Source: DATAUK01 sp036268295 (GTDB lineage: Bacteria; Actinomycetota; Actinomycetes; JAFAQI01). Taken from it: a stretch of DNA of 64,000 nt. Every line of letters starts with the position of its first letter. Position 1 is the stretch's first letter. Made by a program: the position numbers and the translations under genes. Location: the NCBI GenBank assembly GCA_036268295.1, contig DATAUK010000036.1, forward strand, positions 1-64,000, read 5' to 3'. Under the pieces are notes generated by a model. It had not been told where the DNA came from, did not search any database, and saw nothing but the letters and a program-made list of their open reading frames with translations. Of this stretch, positions 1 through 9,753 are shown piece after piece.

Positions 1-272
1 CCCGTAAGATCCTGCCGCAGGGCAACAGCAACTACGGTGCCTGCAACGACCCGAAGATCACCTCGCTGATCAACCAGGCCCTCAAGCAGACCTCCGCGGC
101 TGCTGAGTTCCCGTTCTGGACGCAGGTCGATGAGACGGTGAACAAGGACGCCTGTGACGCCCCGTTCACCTACGACAAGGCGCTGGACCTGTTCAGCAAC
201 CGGCTCACCAACGTCTACATCGAGCCGTATGAAGGCATTGTCGACCTCCGTACCGTGGGAGTCGGAGGCTGA
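1..272 (+). CDS. ABC transporter substrate-binding protein, family 5 (C-terminal fragment)
   Basis: The window opens inside a gene read in frame 3 that ends at a TGA at 270-272, leaving about 89 C-terminal residues. They resemble the end of SBP_bac_5 (DppA/OppA-like) binding proteins. The stretch NYGACNDPKITSLINQAL followed by a segment placing substrate-site elements near YDKALDLFSNR and a last strand NVYIEPYEG is typical of these peptide/nickel/oligosaccharide binders. The protein would be an exported lipoprotein feeding an ABC importer. The N-terminus and any permease genes lie upstream, so the substrate cannot be judged. A strong hairpin follows the stop, so this is the last gene of its transcription unit. 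Confidence 0.75.
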   Translation, partial: RKILPQGNSNYGACNDPKITSLINQALKQTSAAAEFPFWTQVDETVNKDACDAPFTYDKALDLFSNRLTNVYIEPYEGIVDLRTVGVGG

Positions 273-283
273 CCTGACTCGTT

Positions 284-332
284 CCGTGGGGCCGACCTTC
301 CTTCCTTATCCGGTCGCAGGTCGGCCCCACGG
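284..332. terminator. Terminator-like hairpin after the binding-protein gene
   Basis: Two 15-base arms (284-298 and 318-332) are perfectly complementary and enclose a 19-base loop. They start 12 bases after the stop codon at 272. No U-run follows, which is usual for high-GC actinobacterial terminators. Confidence 0.65.
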
Positions 333-425
333 GCGATTGCTGGACCGAGCTGGCTCGCGCTTCCGGCGCGCGAGTCGGCTCTCCGCTTCCGGTAGCTAGC
401 CGGCTATTCGACGAAGGGCGAGGCG

Positions 426-1415
426 TTGGGTCGTTCCGAGCAGCGGCGGCAAGCGGGGGATCAACCCGGGACGGCCGACGCGCTGAGCGTCGTGACCGGC
501 CTGCCATCCGGATCCTACGACGCCGTCGTTGCCGGCTCACGCCGGTCAGAGGCGATCTTTGGCCTCAGATCCCTGCGGCGTCCGGCACACCCGTACGTCG
601 ACACGGTGTGGTTCAGCGAGGCGCTCAAGTGGTGCGGCGGACCTGGCGACCTGTTGACGACATTGTGCGCGGCCCCTGCGGGTGTGCCGGAGTTTCTCCT
701 CGACCGGCTCGAGTCCCCGGCACTGTGGTGGGACGAGCTCTGCGACCTGCTCAACGTCGACGACGAGACCGTGCGACTCGATCTTCGCCGCGCCTTCCGC
801 AGTCGGGTTCCGCAGCCGGTCGAGCTCGCCTTCCGCGATGTTCGCGCCGGACTCGCGGGGGTGATCGGACAGCTCGACCAGTACGTCTCAACAGTGCTCA
901 ATCCGATCTGGCCACCGGTCTCGACCGCGTTGACGACCGAGGCGGAGCAGCTGCGACGGACCGTCACGCTGAGTCGCGGCCAGGCGTTGCGACCGACCAA
1001 GGTTCTCGTGACTACCGCCTTCGGCGGGCGGGCCGACACGCTGCATCGTGGCCCGCTGACCCTAAGCTCGCACCCGCTCGCGCAGGCGGTGCCGGTGCTG
1101 CACCGCAACGGCGCTCAGCGGGCGCCGCTGGCCTCACTGATCGGGCACACCAGAACCACGATCCTGTATGCCCTCGACGGCGAGATGACGCTTCGCGACC
1201 TCGCTCGCGTAACCGGTCAGCGCCGCGGCAACGTGCTGCACCATCTGCGGGTGCTCTGTCGTACCAATCTGGTCCTCGCCGGTGGGCCGCCGCGGCGACC
1301 CACGACGTACCAGCGAACCCCGCTCGCGGATCTGCTCCTCGACACCGGCGCTGGTCTGCGATCGGTCGATGCCGGCCGATCGTCAGAAGCGTCGACGGGA
1401 ACGCGGAGTGGCTAA
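426..1415 (+). CDS. ArsR-family-like winged-helix transcriptional regulator (DUF5937-like)
   Basis: This is a 329-residue soluble protein with a TTG start at 426. The C-terminal part (about residues 230-310) reads as a winged helix: TTILYALDGEMTLRDLARV, then a recognition-helix region RRGNVLHHLRVLCRTNLV and a wing with GGPPRRPTTYQ. The order 'domain of unknown function then ArsR-like HTH' is that of actinobacterial regulators annotated with DUF5937. No metal-binding cysteine pair of classical ArsR is visible, so the signal sensed is unknown. It stands alone between a terminator and a convergent lipoprotein gene. The start is uncertain because no strong Shine-Dalgarno is seen. Confidence 0.65.
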   Translation: MGRSEQRRQAGDQPGTADALSVVTGLPSGSYDAVVAGSRRSEAIFGLRSLRRPAHPYVDTVWFSEALKWCGGPGDLLTTLCAAPAGVPEFLLDRLESPALWWDELCDLLNVDDETVRLDLRRAFRSRVPQPVELAFRDVRAGLAGVIGQLDQYVSTVLNPIWPPVSTALTTEAEQLRRTVTLSRGQALRPTKVLVTTAFGGRADTLHRGPLTLSSHPLAQAVPVLHRNGAQRAPLASLIGHTRTTILYALDGEMTLRDLARVTGQRRGNVLHHLRVLCRTNLVLAGGPPRRPTTYQRTPLADLLLDTGAGLRSVDAGRSSEASTGTRSG

Positions 1416-1428
1416 CGCCTGCTCGGGG

Positions 1429-1977
1429 TCAGTCGCAGTTAGCCGCGGCCCAGGCGGTCAGTGCGGTTTCGGCAGTGCCGATCTGGCTCAGCGCGGCCCG
1501 AAGCGCGGGATTGCTGCGCGCCTCGCGCCCGAGCTGGGGCAATGACGTCGCCTTGTCGATGTAGGTGTTGACGACACCGACCTCGGCATCGAAGGTGCGG
1601 GCGTCGCTGGAGATGTCGTCCGTCACGTCCTGCAACAGCGTGTCAGCTGCGCGCTTCAGCGAGGCGGCCAGTGCTCGGCCCTGAGCCAGTCCTTCGCCGG
1701 TGTTGTTGAACTGGTCGTTGAGCGCCTTGATCTTCGCGACGTCGGCGCAGGTTCGGGTCGTGTTCAGGGTGCCCTGTGACGAGGGCGGGGCGAGGGGCGC
1801 GCTGCCGGTGGCGGGCAGGCCGGAATCGGTTGGGCTCGGCGCCGTCGTCGAGGGCGCCGCCACTGCCGACAGCGAACTCGACCCGGTCGGCGGTGTGCTG
1901 GCGCTGGTGCAGGCCGCGATCGAGGCGACGACAAGCGCACCGACGACGGTGAGCCGAGAAGCGCTGCGGTGGTTGAT
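1429..1977 (-). CDS. Putative secreted lipoprotein with a non-canonical start codon
   Basis: The recognisable product is a small exported protein. Read from 2016 downward, the frame gives a basic n-region (NHRSASR), a hydrophobic run (LTVVGALVVAS) and a lipobox IAAC, then a Ser/Thr/Pro linker and a helical domain ending TALTAWAAANCD. The first ATG/GTG/TTG in frame is GTG 1863, which lies downstream of the lipobox cysteine and would remove the signal peptide. I place the start at ATC 1975-1977, which has GGGAG five bases upstream, giving 182 residues. CTG 1989 and GTC 2007 are alternatives. A TAGTCT box lies exactly six bases before GTC 2007, so a GTG-to-GTC change is also possible. Function is unknown. 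Confidence 0.6.
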   Translation of the reverse strand: MNHRSASRLTVVGALVVASIAACTSASTPPTGSSSLSAVAAPSTTAPSPTDSGLPATGSAPLAPPSSQGTLNTTRTCADVAKIKALNDQFNNTGEGLAQGRALAASLKRAADTLLQDVTDDISSDARTFDAEVGVVNTYIDKATSLPQLGREARSNPALRAALSQIGTAETALTAWAAANCD

Positions 1978-2287
1978 CCTGTCTCCCAGCGTCCGAGGAA
2001 ACCCGACGAAAAAAGACTAACTCGCGTGTCGCGCCGGACATCTTGACCCTCCGTCAAAGTGGGGTGTAGTTTCCGCGACAAGTTCGCAATATGGGGTGTC
2101 GGGGCGGTTTGGCGCGAACGAGGTGTTTGTCCTTTTGGGGGTTGGCAGTTTTCGCTGCCGCTGTCTGGAAGGGGTAGCCGCGTTGCCGCCTCCTACGCCA
2201 GATCAGGCTTTCGCAATTCGCTGGTTGTGCGGCCCGCTCGGGTCGCGTAAGTCCACACGTGCCACAAACATTGGTGAGGAAGACTAA

Positions 2288-5200
2288 ATGCGCAGAGCGT
2301 CAGAACTAACTCGAACGGCGACGTCACGGCGAGGTCAGCTGCGCCGGATTGCGACCTCGCTGGTCGCGACCGGTGGGCTGATAGTGGGTGGCGCTGCCGC
2401 CTTCGCCGCGGCACCGGCAACTGCCGCTGCGCCGGCGAAGCTGGCGCCCGCCCTCGACGGCTCCAGCAAGGGTGGCGCGGTCATCGTATGGCTGAAGAAC
2501 CAGCACTCCAATCTGAACCTCTCGACCCAGGCCGCAGCTCGTACCGCGGCAGCGCACGCTGACCAGAAGCCGATCGTCTCCAGCATCAACGCCGGCGGCG
2601 GCACGGACGTCGTACAGCTGGTCAGCGTGAACGCGGTTGCCGCACATGTGACAGCGGCTGAGGTCGCGAAGCTGCGAGCGATTACGTCGGTCAAGCAAAT
2701 CGTCCCCGACTCGACTGTCACGGTCGGCGACCCGGAGACCACCGGCCCGGCTGAGGCCGGCACCGGCCTGACGATGGACAAGGCGGCGACGGCACGAGCC
2801 AACGCGACCGCCGCGCGCACCAAGGCCGCACACTCCGATGCCTCTGCAGACACCGGTCCGGGCGTCAACCCGTTCCCGACCGTCAACAACTGCGGCACGG
2901 TTGACAACCCACTGATCGAGCCTGAGGCGCTCTCGTTGATCCACGCACCCGCGATGACCGACGCCGGCCTCGACACCGAGCCGGGCCACGGCGTCATCGT
3001 TGCGAACGACGGCATCAGCAGCCCGCCGCACTTTGACTTGGTTGGCAATCCCAACTTCGTCCGGCCGGCCGCGGACGGCGGCGGCAGCGTCGTCGTCGGT
3101 GCCACCCCTGGTGACACCACTGACAGCACCGACGGCGAGTACTACGGCGATGCCTCGTCGATCGACGCGCAGGGCACTGTGGAATACCAGTACGCCAGCG
3201 AGCTGCCGTACTCCAACCTGCCGCCCAGCTGCTACTTCAAGATCGTCGGCGACGCTCCCGGCGCCTCCATGGTCGACACCGAGAACATCGACACGCCCGA
3301 GAGTCAGGCCGGCGATGTCACGCCAGACATGACGACCGAGTCGCAGATCGTCGCCGGCATCGACGCGGCAGTCATGAAATTCCACGCCGACGTCATCAAC
3401 GAGTCCTACGGCTACACCAACTCGCCTGGCAGCTACGCGACGCACTACGCCGCGAACGACGCTGCGGTCAGCGCCGGAGTCACGGTTGTCGTGTCCTCCG
3501 GCGACAGTGGTGACTCCGGCACGGTGTCCTCGCCGGCGACAGATCCGCAGGTGATCGCGGTCGGCGCGACCAACGCGCTGCGTGAGACGTCGATGGCCTA
3601 CGGCTTCACAGGTTGGGTCAACAACGACATCACCCCGCTGTCCTCCGGTGCCACCACGCCCAACAACAAGCTGGTCGACCTGGTCGCACCCGGCTACGGC
3701 GGCGAAGCGGCGTGTAACCCCGACGGCAGCGACTGCCCGACGAACACCCAGACCGAGGCGTTCGGCGGGACCAGCCAGTCATCCCCGCTGACCGCGGGCG
3801 GAGCGGCGGACGTGATCCAGGCGTACCGCGACTCGCACAACGGCGACAGCCCGTCGCCTGCGCTGGTGAAGCAGATCCTCACCAGCACAGCGACCGACAT
3901 CGACGCGCCGGCGGACCAGCAAGGCGCCGGCCTGCTCAACATTGCTGCTGCGGTCGCCGCAGCGCAGCAGACCCGCACCACGACCCTGATCGGCACCGGC
4001 AGCATCAACCTGCTGGCGTCGCCGAGTCAGCTCGACGTGACCGCAAACGGTGGCACCACCAGCCACCAGGCGGTGAGTCTGTTCAACACCAACAACGCGT
4101 CGACAACAGTCACCGGGACGTTCCGCACGATGGGTCCGGAGACCCAGATCGGTGACACCTTCAACCAGATGATCAGCGCCCCGGGTGGCAGCACGGACGT
4201 CCCGGTCGACGGTGCGCAGGCCTCGCCCGACATTAACTTCCAGGTGCCGGCCGGGCTTGACCGGTTGGATGCGGACATGATCTGGCCGGATGCCACCAAC
4301 AGCAACATCCTCGACTTCATCTTGATCGATCCGAACGGCAACCTTCGCCAGCTCTCCTACGACTACGGCACTGCCGGAAACAACGGAGCGATCGGCTCGG
4401 TCCCGAACATCCAGCACGTCGAGGTTGCCAACCCACCAGCTGGCACGTGGACCGCGGAGATCAAGTGGGCGAATGGTCGAGACCATCTGCAGTCGCCACC
4501 GAACATCCCGGGCAACTACCTCGGATCGATGCAGTTCAAGGTGTCCGGTCAGAACTGGGTCACCTCGCCGGCGACGGCAGGGCCAGTGACGATCGGTGCC
4601 CACAACAGCGCCACGATCCCGCTGAGCGTGGCGATGCCGAACGCTCCAGGTGACAACCCGGAGTCAGTGCAGTTCATCGCGGCGAACGGCGCCACGACGT
4701 CGTTGCCGATCGCACGGCGGACGTTGATCCCCAGTGCCGGCGGTCCGTTCAACACCACGATTACCAGCACTGTTGGTCGTGGCGATGGTCAGATCAGCAC
4801 GTACAACGTCGTCGTACCGGCTGGCCAGCCGAACCTCGGTATTACTGTCAGTACCCCGGACACGAGTGCCGACGATCCGTTCACGATCTTCGCGGTGAAC
4901 CCGAGTGGCACCTCGGTCCTCACTCATAGCGTGACGAGCGGCAGTCCGCCACGAACCCGAAATGTTAACGGTGTGCCGCTCACGGTGCAATCGGTGAATG
5001 GCACTGCGATGCAGACTGCTACTGCGAACATTGCGAACCCGGCTGAAGGTCTCTGGGAGATCGACGTCGAGCAGAACCTCACGACGAGCGGCTTGGAGTT
5101 CACCCAGACCCTCGCTGGTGACGTGCTGCCGCAAGCGCCGGCGATCACCTCGCCGACGACCGGTTCGAACGCGACGGACATGACACCGACCGTGTCAGGC

Positions 5201-6262
5201 ACCGGAGCGCCGGGTGACACGGTGACGGTCGTGGATGGCAACGGTGATGTGCTGTGCACCGACGTCGTCGCCGACGACGGCACCTGGTCGTGTGCGACGT
5301 CGACGTTGCCGGCAGGCCCGACGACGGTAACCGCGACACAGGCTGACTCCAGCGGTGACCCGTCGCCGGTGTCGAACTCGGTCATCGTAAACGTCCCGTC
5401 GGCAACCTCGGTGAGCCTGGGTATCGACCCGTCCGCACCGGCGTTGGACCAGCCCGTCGTACTGACCGCGACCACAACTGGTGTCGATGATGGTGTCGTC
5501 GTCACGTTCCTCGACGGCAACGCGTCGCTCGGCACCGGCACGGTCGCGAGTGGGACTGCCACGTTGTCGCTGCCGGACGGCCTCGGAGTGGGAGACCACG
5601 CCTTGACCGCTTCGGTGCCGGCGACGGACAGTAGCGAGGCGTCAACGTCGAACGAGGTCGACGTGTCGATCGGGAAGACAGCGTCGACCATCGCGCTGAG
5701 TCTCGACTCGAGCTCGGTGGCTTACGGCCACGCCGGCAGCGGATCGGTTGCGGTGTCGGGTGCGACCAGTGGCACGGCGACGGTGACCTACGGCTCGACG
5801 GATATCTCGGTCCCGATCGACTCCTCGGGTAACGGGACGTTCACCTTGCCGGCGAACCTGTCGGTAGGGGCGCACCAGATCAGTGCGGAGTACAACGGCA
5901 CTGACACGGTGGCGGCCAGCAACACCGCCACCGCAACGCTGACGGTCACGAAGGCCTCGACGAAAACCTCGCTAACGCTGTCGAAGACGACGGTCAAGCA
6001 CGGCAAGCTCGAGACCGTCACGGTGAGGGTGAGTGGTCACGCCGGCGGCATCTACCCGGCCGGCACGATCACCGTCAAGGCGAAAGTCGGCAGCAAGAGC
6101 ACCACCAGGTCGGCGATCCTCGGCCAGGCCGGCGCCGGCAAGAAGGTGATCACGATCAGGCTGCCGAACAAGGTCGGCAAGGGAACCGTCGTAGCGCACT
6201 TCGCCGGATCGGCGGACTTCACCGCTAGTTCCTCGACGGCGAGGAAGGTGAAGACCACATAG
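2288..6262 (+). CDS. Large secreted S8/S53-clan (subtilase-fold) serine protease with C-terminal Ig-like repeats
   Basis: This is a 1324-residue exported protein, ATG preceded by GGTGAGGAAG. A Tat/Sec-like signal (RRGQLRR plus a hydrophobic stretch to about residue 48) leads into a propeptide-like region. The protease domain spans roughly 220-560. Landmarks are Asp241 in VIVANDGI, an APGA motif, Asp406 in SSGDSG where subtilisin has oxyanion Asn155, and Ser496 in FGGTSQSSP. Where subtilases have HGT there is QGT (Gln295), so the catalytic histidine is not evident. From memory this AQGT variant occurs in an actinobacterial family, but its mechanism is unclear. Residues about 950-1320 are four Ig-like/Big-type repeats. 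It is probably cell-surface or extracellular. A hairpin follows the stop. Confidence 0.85.
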   Translation: MRRASELTRTATSRRGQLRRIATSLVATGGLIVGGAAAFAAAPATAAAPAKLAPALDGSSKGGAVIVWLKNQHSNLNLSTQAAARTAAAHADQKPIVSSINAGGGTDVVQLVSVNAVAAHVTAAEVAKLRAITSVKQIVPDSTVTVGDPETTGPAEAGTGLTMDKAATARANATAARTKAAHSDASADTGPGVNPFPTVNNCGTVDNPLIEPEALSLIHAPAMTDAGLDTEPGHGVIVANDGISSPPHFDLVGNPNFVRPAADGGGSVVVGATPGDTTDSTDGEYYGDASSIDAQGTVEYQYASELPYSNLPPSCYFKIVGDAPGASMVDTENIDTPESQAGDVTPDMTTESQIVAGIDAAVMKFHADVINESYGYTNSPGSYATHYAANDAAVSAGVTVVVSSGDSGDSGTVSSPATDPQVIAVGATNALRETSMAYGFTGWVNNDITPLSSGATTPNNKLVDLVAPGYGGEAACNPDGSDCPTNTQTEAFGGTSQSSPLTAGGAADVIQAYRDSHNGDSPSPALVKQILTSTATDIDAPADQQGAGLLNIAAAVAAAQQTRTTTLIGTGSINLLASPSQLDVTANGGTTSHQAVSLFNTNNASTTVTGTFRTMGPETQIGDTFNQMISAPGGSTDVPVDGAQASPDINFQVPAGLDRLDADMIWPDATNSNILDFILIDPNGNLRQLSYDYGTAGNNGAIGSVPNIQHVEVANPPAGTWTAEIKWANGRDHLQSPPNIPGNYLGSMQFKVSGQNWVTSPATAGPVTIGAHNSATIPLSVAMPNAPGDNPESVQFIAANGATTSLPIARRTLIPSAGGPFNTTITSTVGRGDGQISTYNVVVPAGQPNLGITVSTPDTSADDPFTIFAVNPSGTSVLTHSVTSGSPPRTRNVNGVPLTVQSVNGTAMQTATANIANPAEGLWEIDVEQNLTTSGLEFTQTLAGDVLPQAPAITSPTTGSNATDMTPTVSGTGAPGDTVTVVDGNGDVLCTDVVADDGTWSCATSTLPAGPTTVTATQADSSGDPSPVSNSVIVNVPSATSVSLGIDPSAPALDQPVVLTATTTGVDDGVVVTFLDGNASLGTGTVASGTATLSLPDGLGVGDHALTASVPATDSSEASTSNEVDVSIGKTASTIALSLDSSSVAYGHAGSGSVAVSGATSGTATVTYGSTDISVPIDSSGNGTFTLPANLSVGAHQISAEYNGTDTVAASNTATATLTVTKASTKTSLTLSKTTVKHGKLETVTVRVSGHAGGIYPAGTITVKAKVGSKSTTRSAILGQAGAGKKVITIRLPNKVGKGTVVAHFAGSADFTASSSTARKVKTT

Positions 6263-6283
6263 GCCGGCATAACTGGGCGCCGG

Positions 6284-6339
6284 GCCGAACGCCCGGGTGT
6301 GGCGACGCGGAAGTTCGCGGCTCACACCCGGGCGTCGGC
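6284..6339. terminator. Terminator-like hairpin after the protease gene
   Basis: Arms at 6284-6301 and 6323-6339 pair over 17 bp with one bulged base and a 21-base loop, starting 21 bases after the protease stop codon. Confidence 0.55.
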
Positions 6340-6350
6340 ATGCGTACAAC

Positions 6351-6436
6351 CCCGCGCATGTGCCATCAGTGGGCCTATCGCCCCGCGCATGTGCCATCGG
6401 TGGGGTCAGGGACCCACCGATGGCACATCCGCGCGG
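6351..6436. repeat. Intergenic repeat cluster A (three copies of an approx. 19-bp unit)
   Basis: The unit CGCATGTGCCATCGGTGGG appears at 6351-6373 (one mismatch), at 6381-6405, and inverted at about 6412-6436. Copies two and three form a 16-bp perfect stem with a short loop. The same unit recurs at 63471-63525. Confidence 0.8.
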
Positions 6437-6467
6437 ATGGGAGGGCGTCGTCTAGCGTCGAGGTGAG

Positions 6468-9400
6468 GTGAGGGGAGCACAGTTGCGCGCCGAACGGTCG
6501 CAGGATGAAGTGGCCGTGCTGCGGTTGGTCGGGGACTCGACGTTCAGTCGCGGCCGCGCCTACGCCGATGATGGCGCGGTACGCCGGTTCCAGTGGCTGG
6601 CAAACGATCGGCAGCTCTTCGGCGACGTGGTCGGCAGCAACCCAGCGCCCTACACCGCCTGGGTCCGGCTCGGCCGTGCCGATAACGGCCGGCTCACCTC
6701 ATTTCAAGGCACCTGCACCTGCCCGGTCCATGTCGATTGCAAGCACGCGGTCGCGGTGTTTCTGGCCGCGCTTGCCGACGCCGAGAAGCCCGCAGCGCCG
6801 GTCGCCGTCGCCCAGCCGTGGGAGCGATCGTTGCGCGGTCTGCTCTCGGACGACGCAGCCGATGGTGGGAGCGACCCGAACGTCGGCCTGCAGTTCGAGA
6901 TCGTCGAGCCGTCGCGGTCCTATCGCACCGGCCTGGCTGCGCCACTTCGCCTCGGCATGCGCCCGGTCACCCGAGGTCAGCGTGGCGGCTGGATCCGCTC
7001 TGGGATCTCCTGGCAATACCTCGCCACCGCGTGGGGGCCGGGCCGGGGTGTGCCGGAGCACATCCGGCTGCTTCGTGAGATCGCGACCATGGACACCGCC
7101 GCCAGGCCGAGCTACTACGGCACGCCGAGCCAGCTGATCTTCCTCGAGGCGTTGCCCAACAAGCGGATCTGGGATGTGTTGGCCGAGGCCAAGGCGAGCG
7201 GGATGCCACTCGTTCAGCCGAACCGAAGCGCGCCGGTCGGATTGCTCGACGAGCCGGCCCAGCTCTCCGTCGAGGTCGCGCGCGACGCCGGCGACCTGAC
7301 GTTGCAACCGCGCCTGACAGCGGCCGGTGAGCGGCTGGCGCTCGACGCGATGATGCTGCTCGGCGAGCCCACCCACGGAGTTGCCTGGTGGCAGACCGAG
7401 GGCGTCGACCCGATGACCGACGGTGACCTGCGGCTCGCGGCGTTCGCCGAGCCGGTTGACCCGGTGCTCGCGGACCTGGTCGCGACCCGCGGCGTACGGG
7501 TGCCGGCCAACGGAGAATCGAGATTCTTCGCTCAGTACTACCCCTCGCTGATGCAGCGGGTGCGCCTGGTCGCCGACGAGTCGGTCGAGCTACCCCAGCA
7601 AGAGCCGCCGGTGCTGGTCCTCGACCTCGAGTACGCCGCGGACGAGCGGTTGCGGCTGACCTGGCGATGGAGCTATGCGATCGGCGAGGCCGCCCGCCGC
7701 GAACCGCTTTGGAGCACCGCGACGCCATCGCGCGGCCGCGACTCCGAGCAGGAGGCCGTGATCGTCAAGGCGGTCGAGGCCGCCGCCGGCCAGTTGACGG
7801 CACTGTTCGGCGGATCATTGCTCGGCGAGCGGCTGGCCGCGACAGTCATGCTCGACGGTTTTGACGCCGTACGTTTCATCAGCGACGTGCTCCCGGTCAT
7901 CCGCGAGCTGCCCGGGGTCGTCGTCGAGTCGACCGGAACGCCGCGGGACTATCGCGAGGCGCAGTCCGGGCCGGTCGTGGCGATCGACGCGACCGGCGTG
8001 CCGGGCGATCGTGACTGGCTGGATCTTGCCGTCACCGTCACGGTCGACGGCGAGGAGGTGCCGTTCGACCGGCTGTTCGTGGCGCTGGCCTCCGGGCAAC
8101 AGCATCTTGTCCTGCCGACCGGCACCTGGTTTGCCTTGGATCGCCCGGAGCTGGCTGCGCTCGCCGACCTGATCGCCGAGGCGCGAGCGATCAACGACAC
8201 CAGTCCGCAGACCGCGCGCGTCGGCCGCTTCCAGTCAGATCTGTGGGAAGAGCTCGAGCGACTCGGTGTCATCAGCGGGCAGGCGGCCGAGTGGCGGGCG
8301 TCGATGCAGGCGCTGCGCCAAGTGACGCAGGTCGAGGTGCCACCGCTACCGCCCGGCCTGACCGCGGTGCTTCGGCCCTACCAGGCCGACGGCTTCGGCT
8401 GGCTCGCGTTCCTTCACAGCTTCGGGCTCGGCGGGGTGCTCGCCGACGAGATGGGTCTCGGCAAGACGGTGCAGGCGATCGCCTTGATGTGCCACGCCAA
8501 GTCGGGCGGCGAGCGTGCGCCGTTCCTGGTCGTCGCGCCGACCAGCGTCGTCTACAACTGGTCGGCCGAATGCGAGCGGTTCGCGCCGGGGCTCGACGTC
8601 CGGATCGTCACCGAGACCGAGAAGCGCCGCGCCACGACGATTGCCGAGCTCGCCGAGGGAGCCGACGTTGTCGTGACGTCGTACGCGCTGTTCCGCCTTG
8701 AGTACGACGAGTACGCCGCGACGCAGTGGGCCGGGCTGGTGCTGGACGAGGCGCAGTTCGTCAAGAACTCGAAGTCACGCGCCTATCGCTGCGCGAAGCT
8801 GCTGCCGGCGCCGTTCAAGCTCGCAATCACCGGCACCCCGATGGAGAACAACCTGTTGGAGCTGTGGTCGCTGCTCTCGATCACCGCGCCTGGACTGTTC
8901 CCGCATCCGGCCGGCTTCGAGAAGCACTACCGGACGCCGATCGAGAAGAACGACGACCGCGAGCGACTCGAACAGCTGCGGCGGCGGGTGCGGCCGCTGA
9001 TGCTGCGCCGGACCAAGGAGCAGGTCGTGAGCGACCTGCCGGACAAGCAGGAGCAGGTCGTCGAGCTCCCGTTGAACGCCAAGCATCGCCGGGTCTACCA
9101 GTTGCACCTGCAGCGCGAGCGGCAGAAAGTGCTGGGATTGCTAGGAAATCTAGAGCGAAACCGGTTCGAGATCTTCCGGTCATTGACGTTGCTCCGACAG
9201 GCGAGCCTTGACCCGGTGTTGATCGACCCGCGTTATTACGGCGTCCCGTCGACCAAGCTCGACGCGCTCATGGAGCTGCTGACCGAGATCTCGAGCGAGG
9301 GTCACCGGACGCTGGTGTTCAGCCAGTTCACCCGTTTCCTTGGCAACGCCAAGGCTCGCCTCGACCAGGCCGGCATCGACTACTGCTATCTCGATGGCAA

Positions 9401-9752
9401 GACCAGGCGCCGCCCCGAAGTGCTCGAGCGATTCCGGACCGGCAACGCTCCGGTCTTCCTGATCAGCCTCAAGGCCGGTGGGTTTGGGCTCAACCTGACC
9501 GAGGCCGACTACTGCGTCCTGCTCGATCCCTGGTGGAACCCGGCGACGGAGGCACAAGCGGTCGACCGGCTTCACCGGATCGGCCAGACCCGAAACGTCA
9601 TGGTCTACCGGCTGGTCGCCAAGGACACCATCGAGGAGAAGGTCATGGCACTCAAGGCGCGCAAGGCCGCGCTGTTCGACAGTGTGATGGCCGACGGCGA
9701 GGTCGCACCAGGAGCGCTGACCGCCGCCGATATCCGCGGCATCCTGGACTAG
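6468..9752 (+). CDS. SNF2-family DEAD/DEAH-box helicase with N-terminal SWIM zinc finger
   Basis: This 1094-residue protein is a predicted ATP-dependent DNA translocase. A SWIM zinc finger lies near residues 82-96 (CTCPVHVDCKH). A SNF2-associated middle region follows. The motor begins around residue 630 with DEMGLGKT (Lys666), a Walker B written DEAQ at about 760, the TGTPMENN motif III, and helicase C motifs SLKAGGFGLNL and RLHRIGQTRNV. Full length for the actinobacterial family. GTG 6468 has GAGGTGAG just upstream; an in-frame TTG 6483 with AGGGGAG upstream is an alternative. It is probably involved in DNA repair or transcription-associated remodelling, but no partner gene lies nearby. Its end lies two bases from the end of the convergent DUF2786 gene. 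Confidence 0.9.
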   Translation: MRGAQLRAERSQDEVAVLRLVGDSTFSRGRAYADDGAVRRFQWLANDRQLFGDVVGSNPAPYTAWVRLGRADNGRLTSFQGTCTCPVHVDCKHAVAVFLAALADAEKPAAPVAVAQPWERSLRGLLSDDAADGGSDPNVGLQFEIVEPSRSYRTGLAAPLRLGMRPVTRGQRGGWIRSGISWQYLATAWGPGRGVPEHIRLLREIATMDTAARPSYYGTPSQLIFLEALPNKRIWDVLAEAKASGMPLVQPNRSAPVGLLDEPAQLSVEVARDAGDLTLQPRLTAAGERLALDAMMLLGEPTHGVAWWQTEGVDPMTDGDLRLAAFAEPVDPVLADLVATRGVRVPANGESRFFAQYYPSLMQRVRLVADESVELPQQEPPVLVLDLEYAADERLRLTWRWSYAIGEAARREPLWSTATPSRGRDSEQEAVIVKAVEAAAGQLTALFGGSLLGERLAATVMLDGFDAVRFISDVLPVIRELPGVVVESTGTPRDYREAQSGPVVAIDATGVPGDRDWLDLAVTVTVDGEEVPFDRLFVALASGQQHLVLPTGTWFALDRPELAALADLIAEARAINDTSPQTARVGRFQSDLWEELERLGVISGQAAEWRASMQALRQVTQVEVPPLPPGLTAVLRPYQADGFGWLAFLHSFGLGGVLADEMGLGKTVQAIALMCHAKSGGERAPFLVVAPTSVVYNWSAECERFAPGLDVRIVTETEKRRATTIAELAEGADVVVTSYALFRLEYDEYAATQWAGLVLDEAQFVKNSKSRAYRCAKLLPAPFKLAITGTPMENNLLELWSLLSITAPGLFPHPAGFEKHYRTPIEKNDDRERLEQLRRRVRPLMLRRTKEQVVSDLPDKQEQVVELPLNAKHRRVYQLHLQRERQKVLGLLGNLERNRFEIFRSLTLLRQASLDPVLIDPRYYGVPSTKLDALMELLTEISSEGHRTLVFSQFTRFLGNAKARLDQAGIDYCYLDGKTRRRPEVLERFRTGNAPVFLISLKAGGFGLNLTEADYCVLLDPWWNPATEAQAVDRLHRIGQTRNVMVYRLVAKDTIEEKVMALKARKAALFDSVMADGEVAPGALTAADIRGILD

Positions 9753-9753
9753 C

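Noticed and set aside
6351..6436. CRISPR array
   Set aside because: Only three short repeat units with irregular spacing, one of them inverted, and no cas genes; better described as an interspersed repeat.
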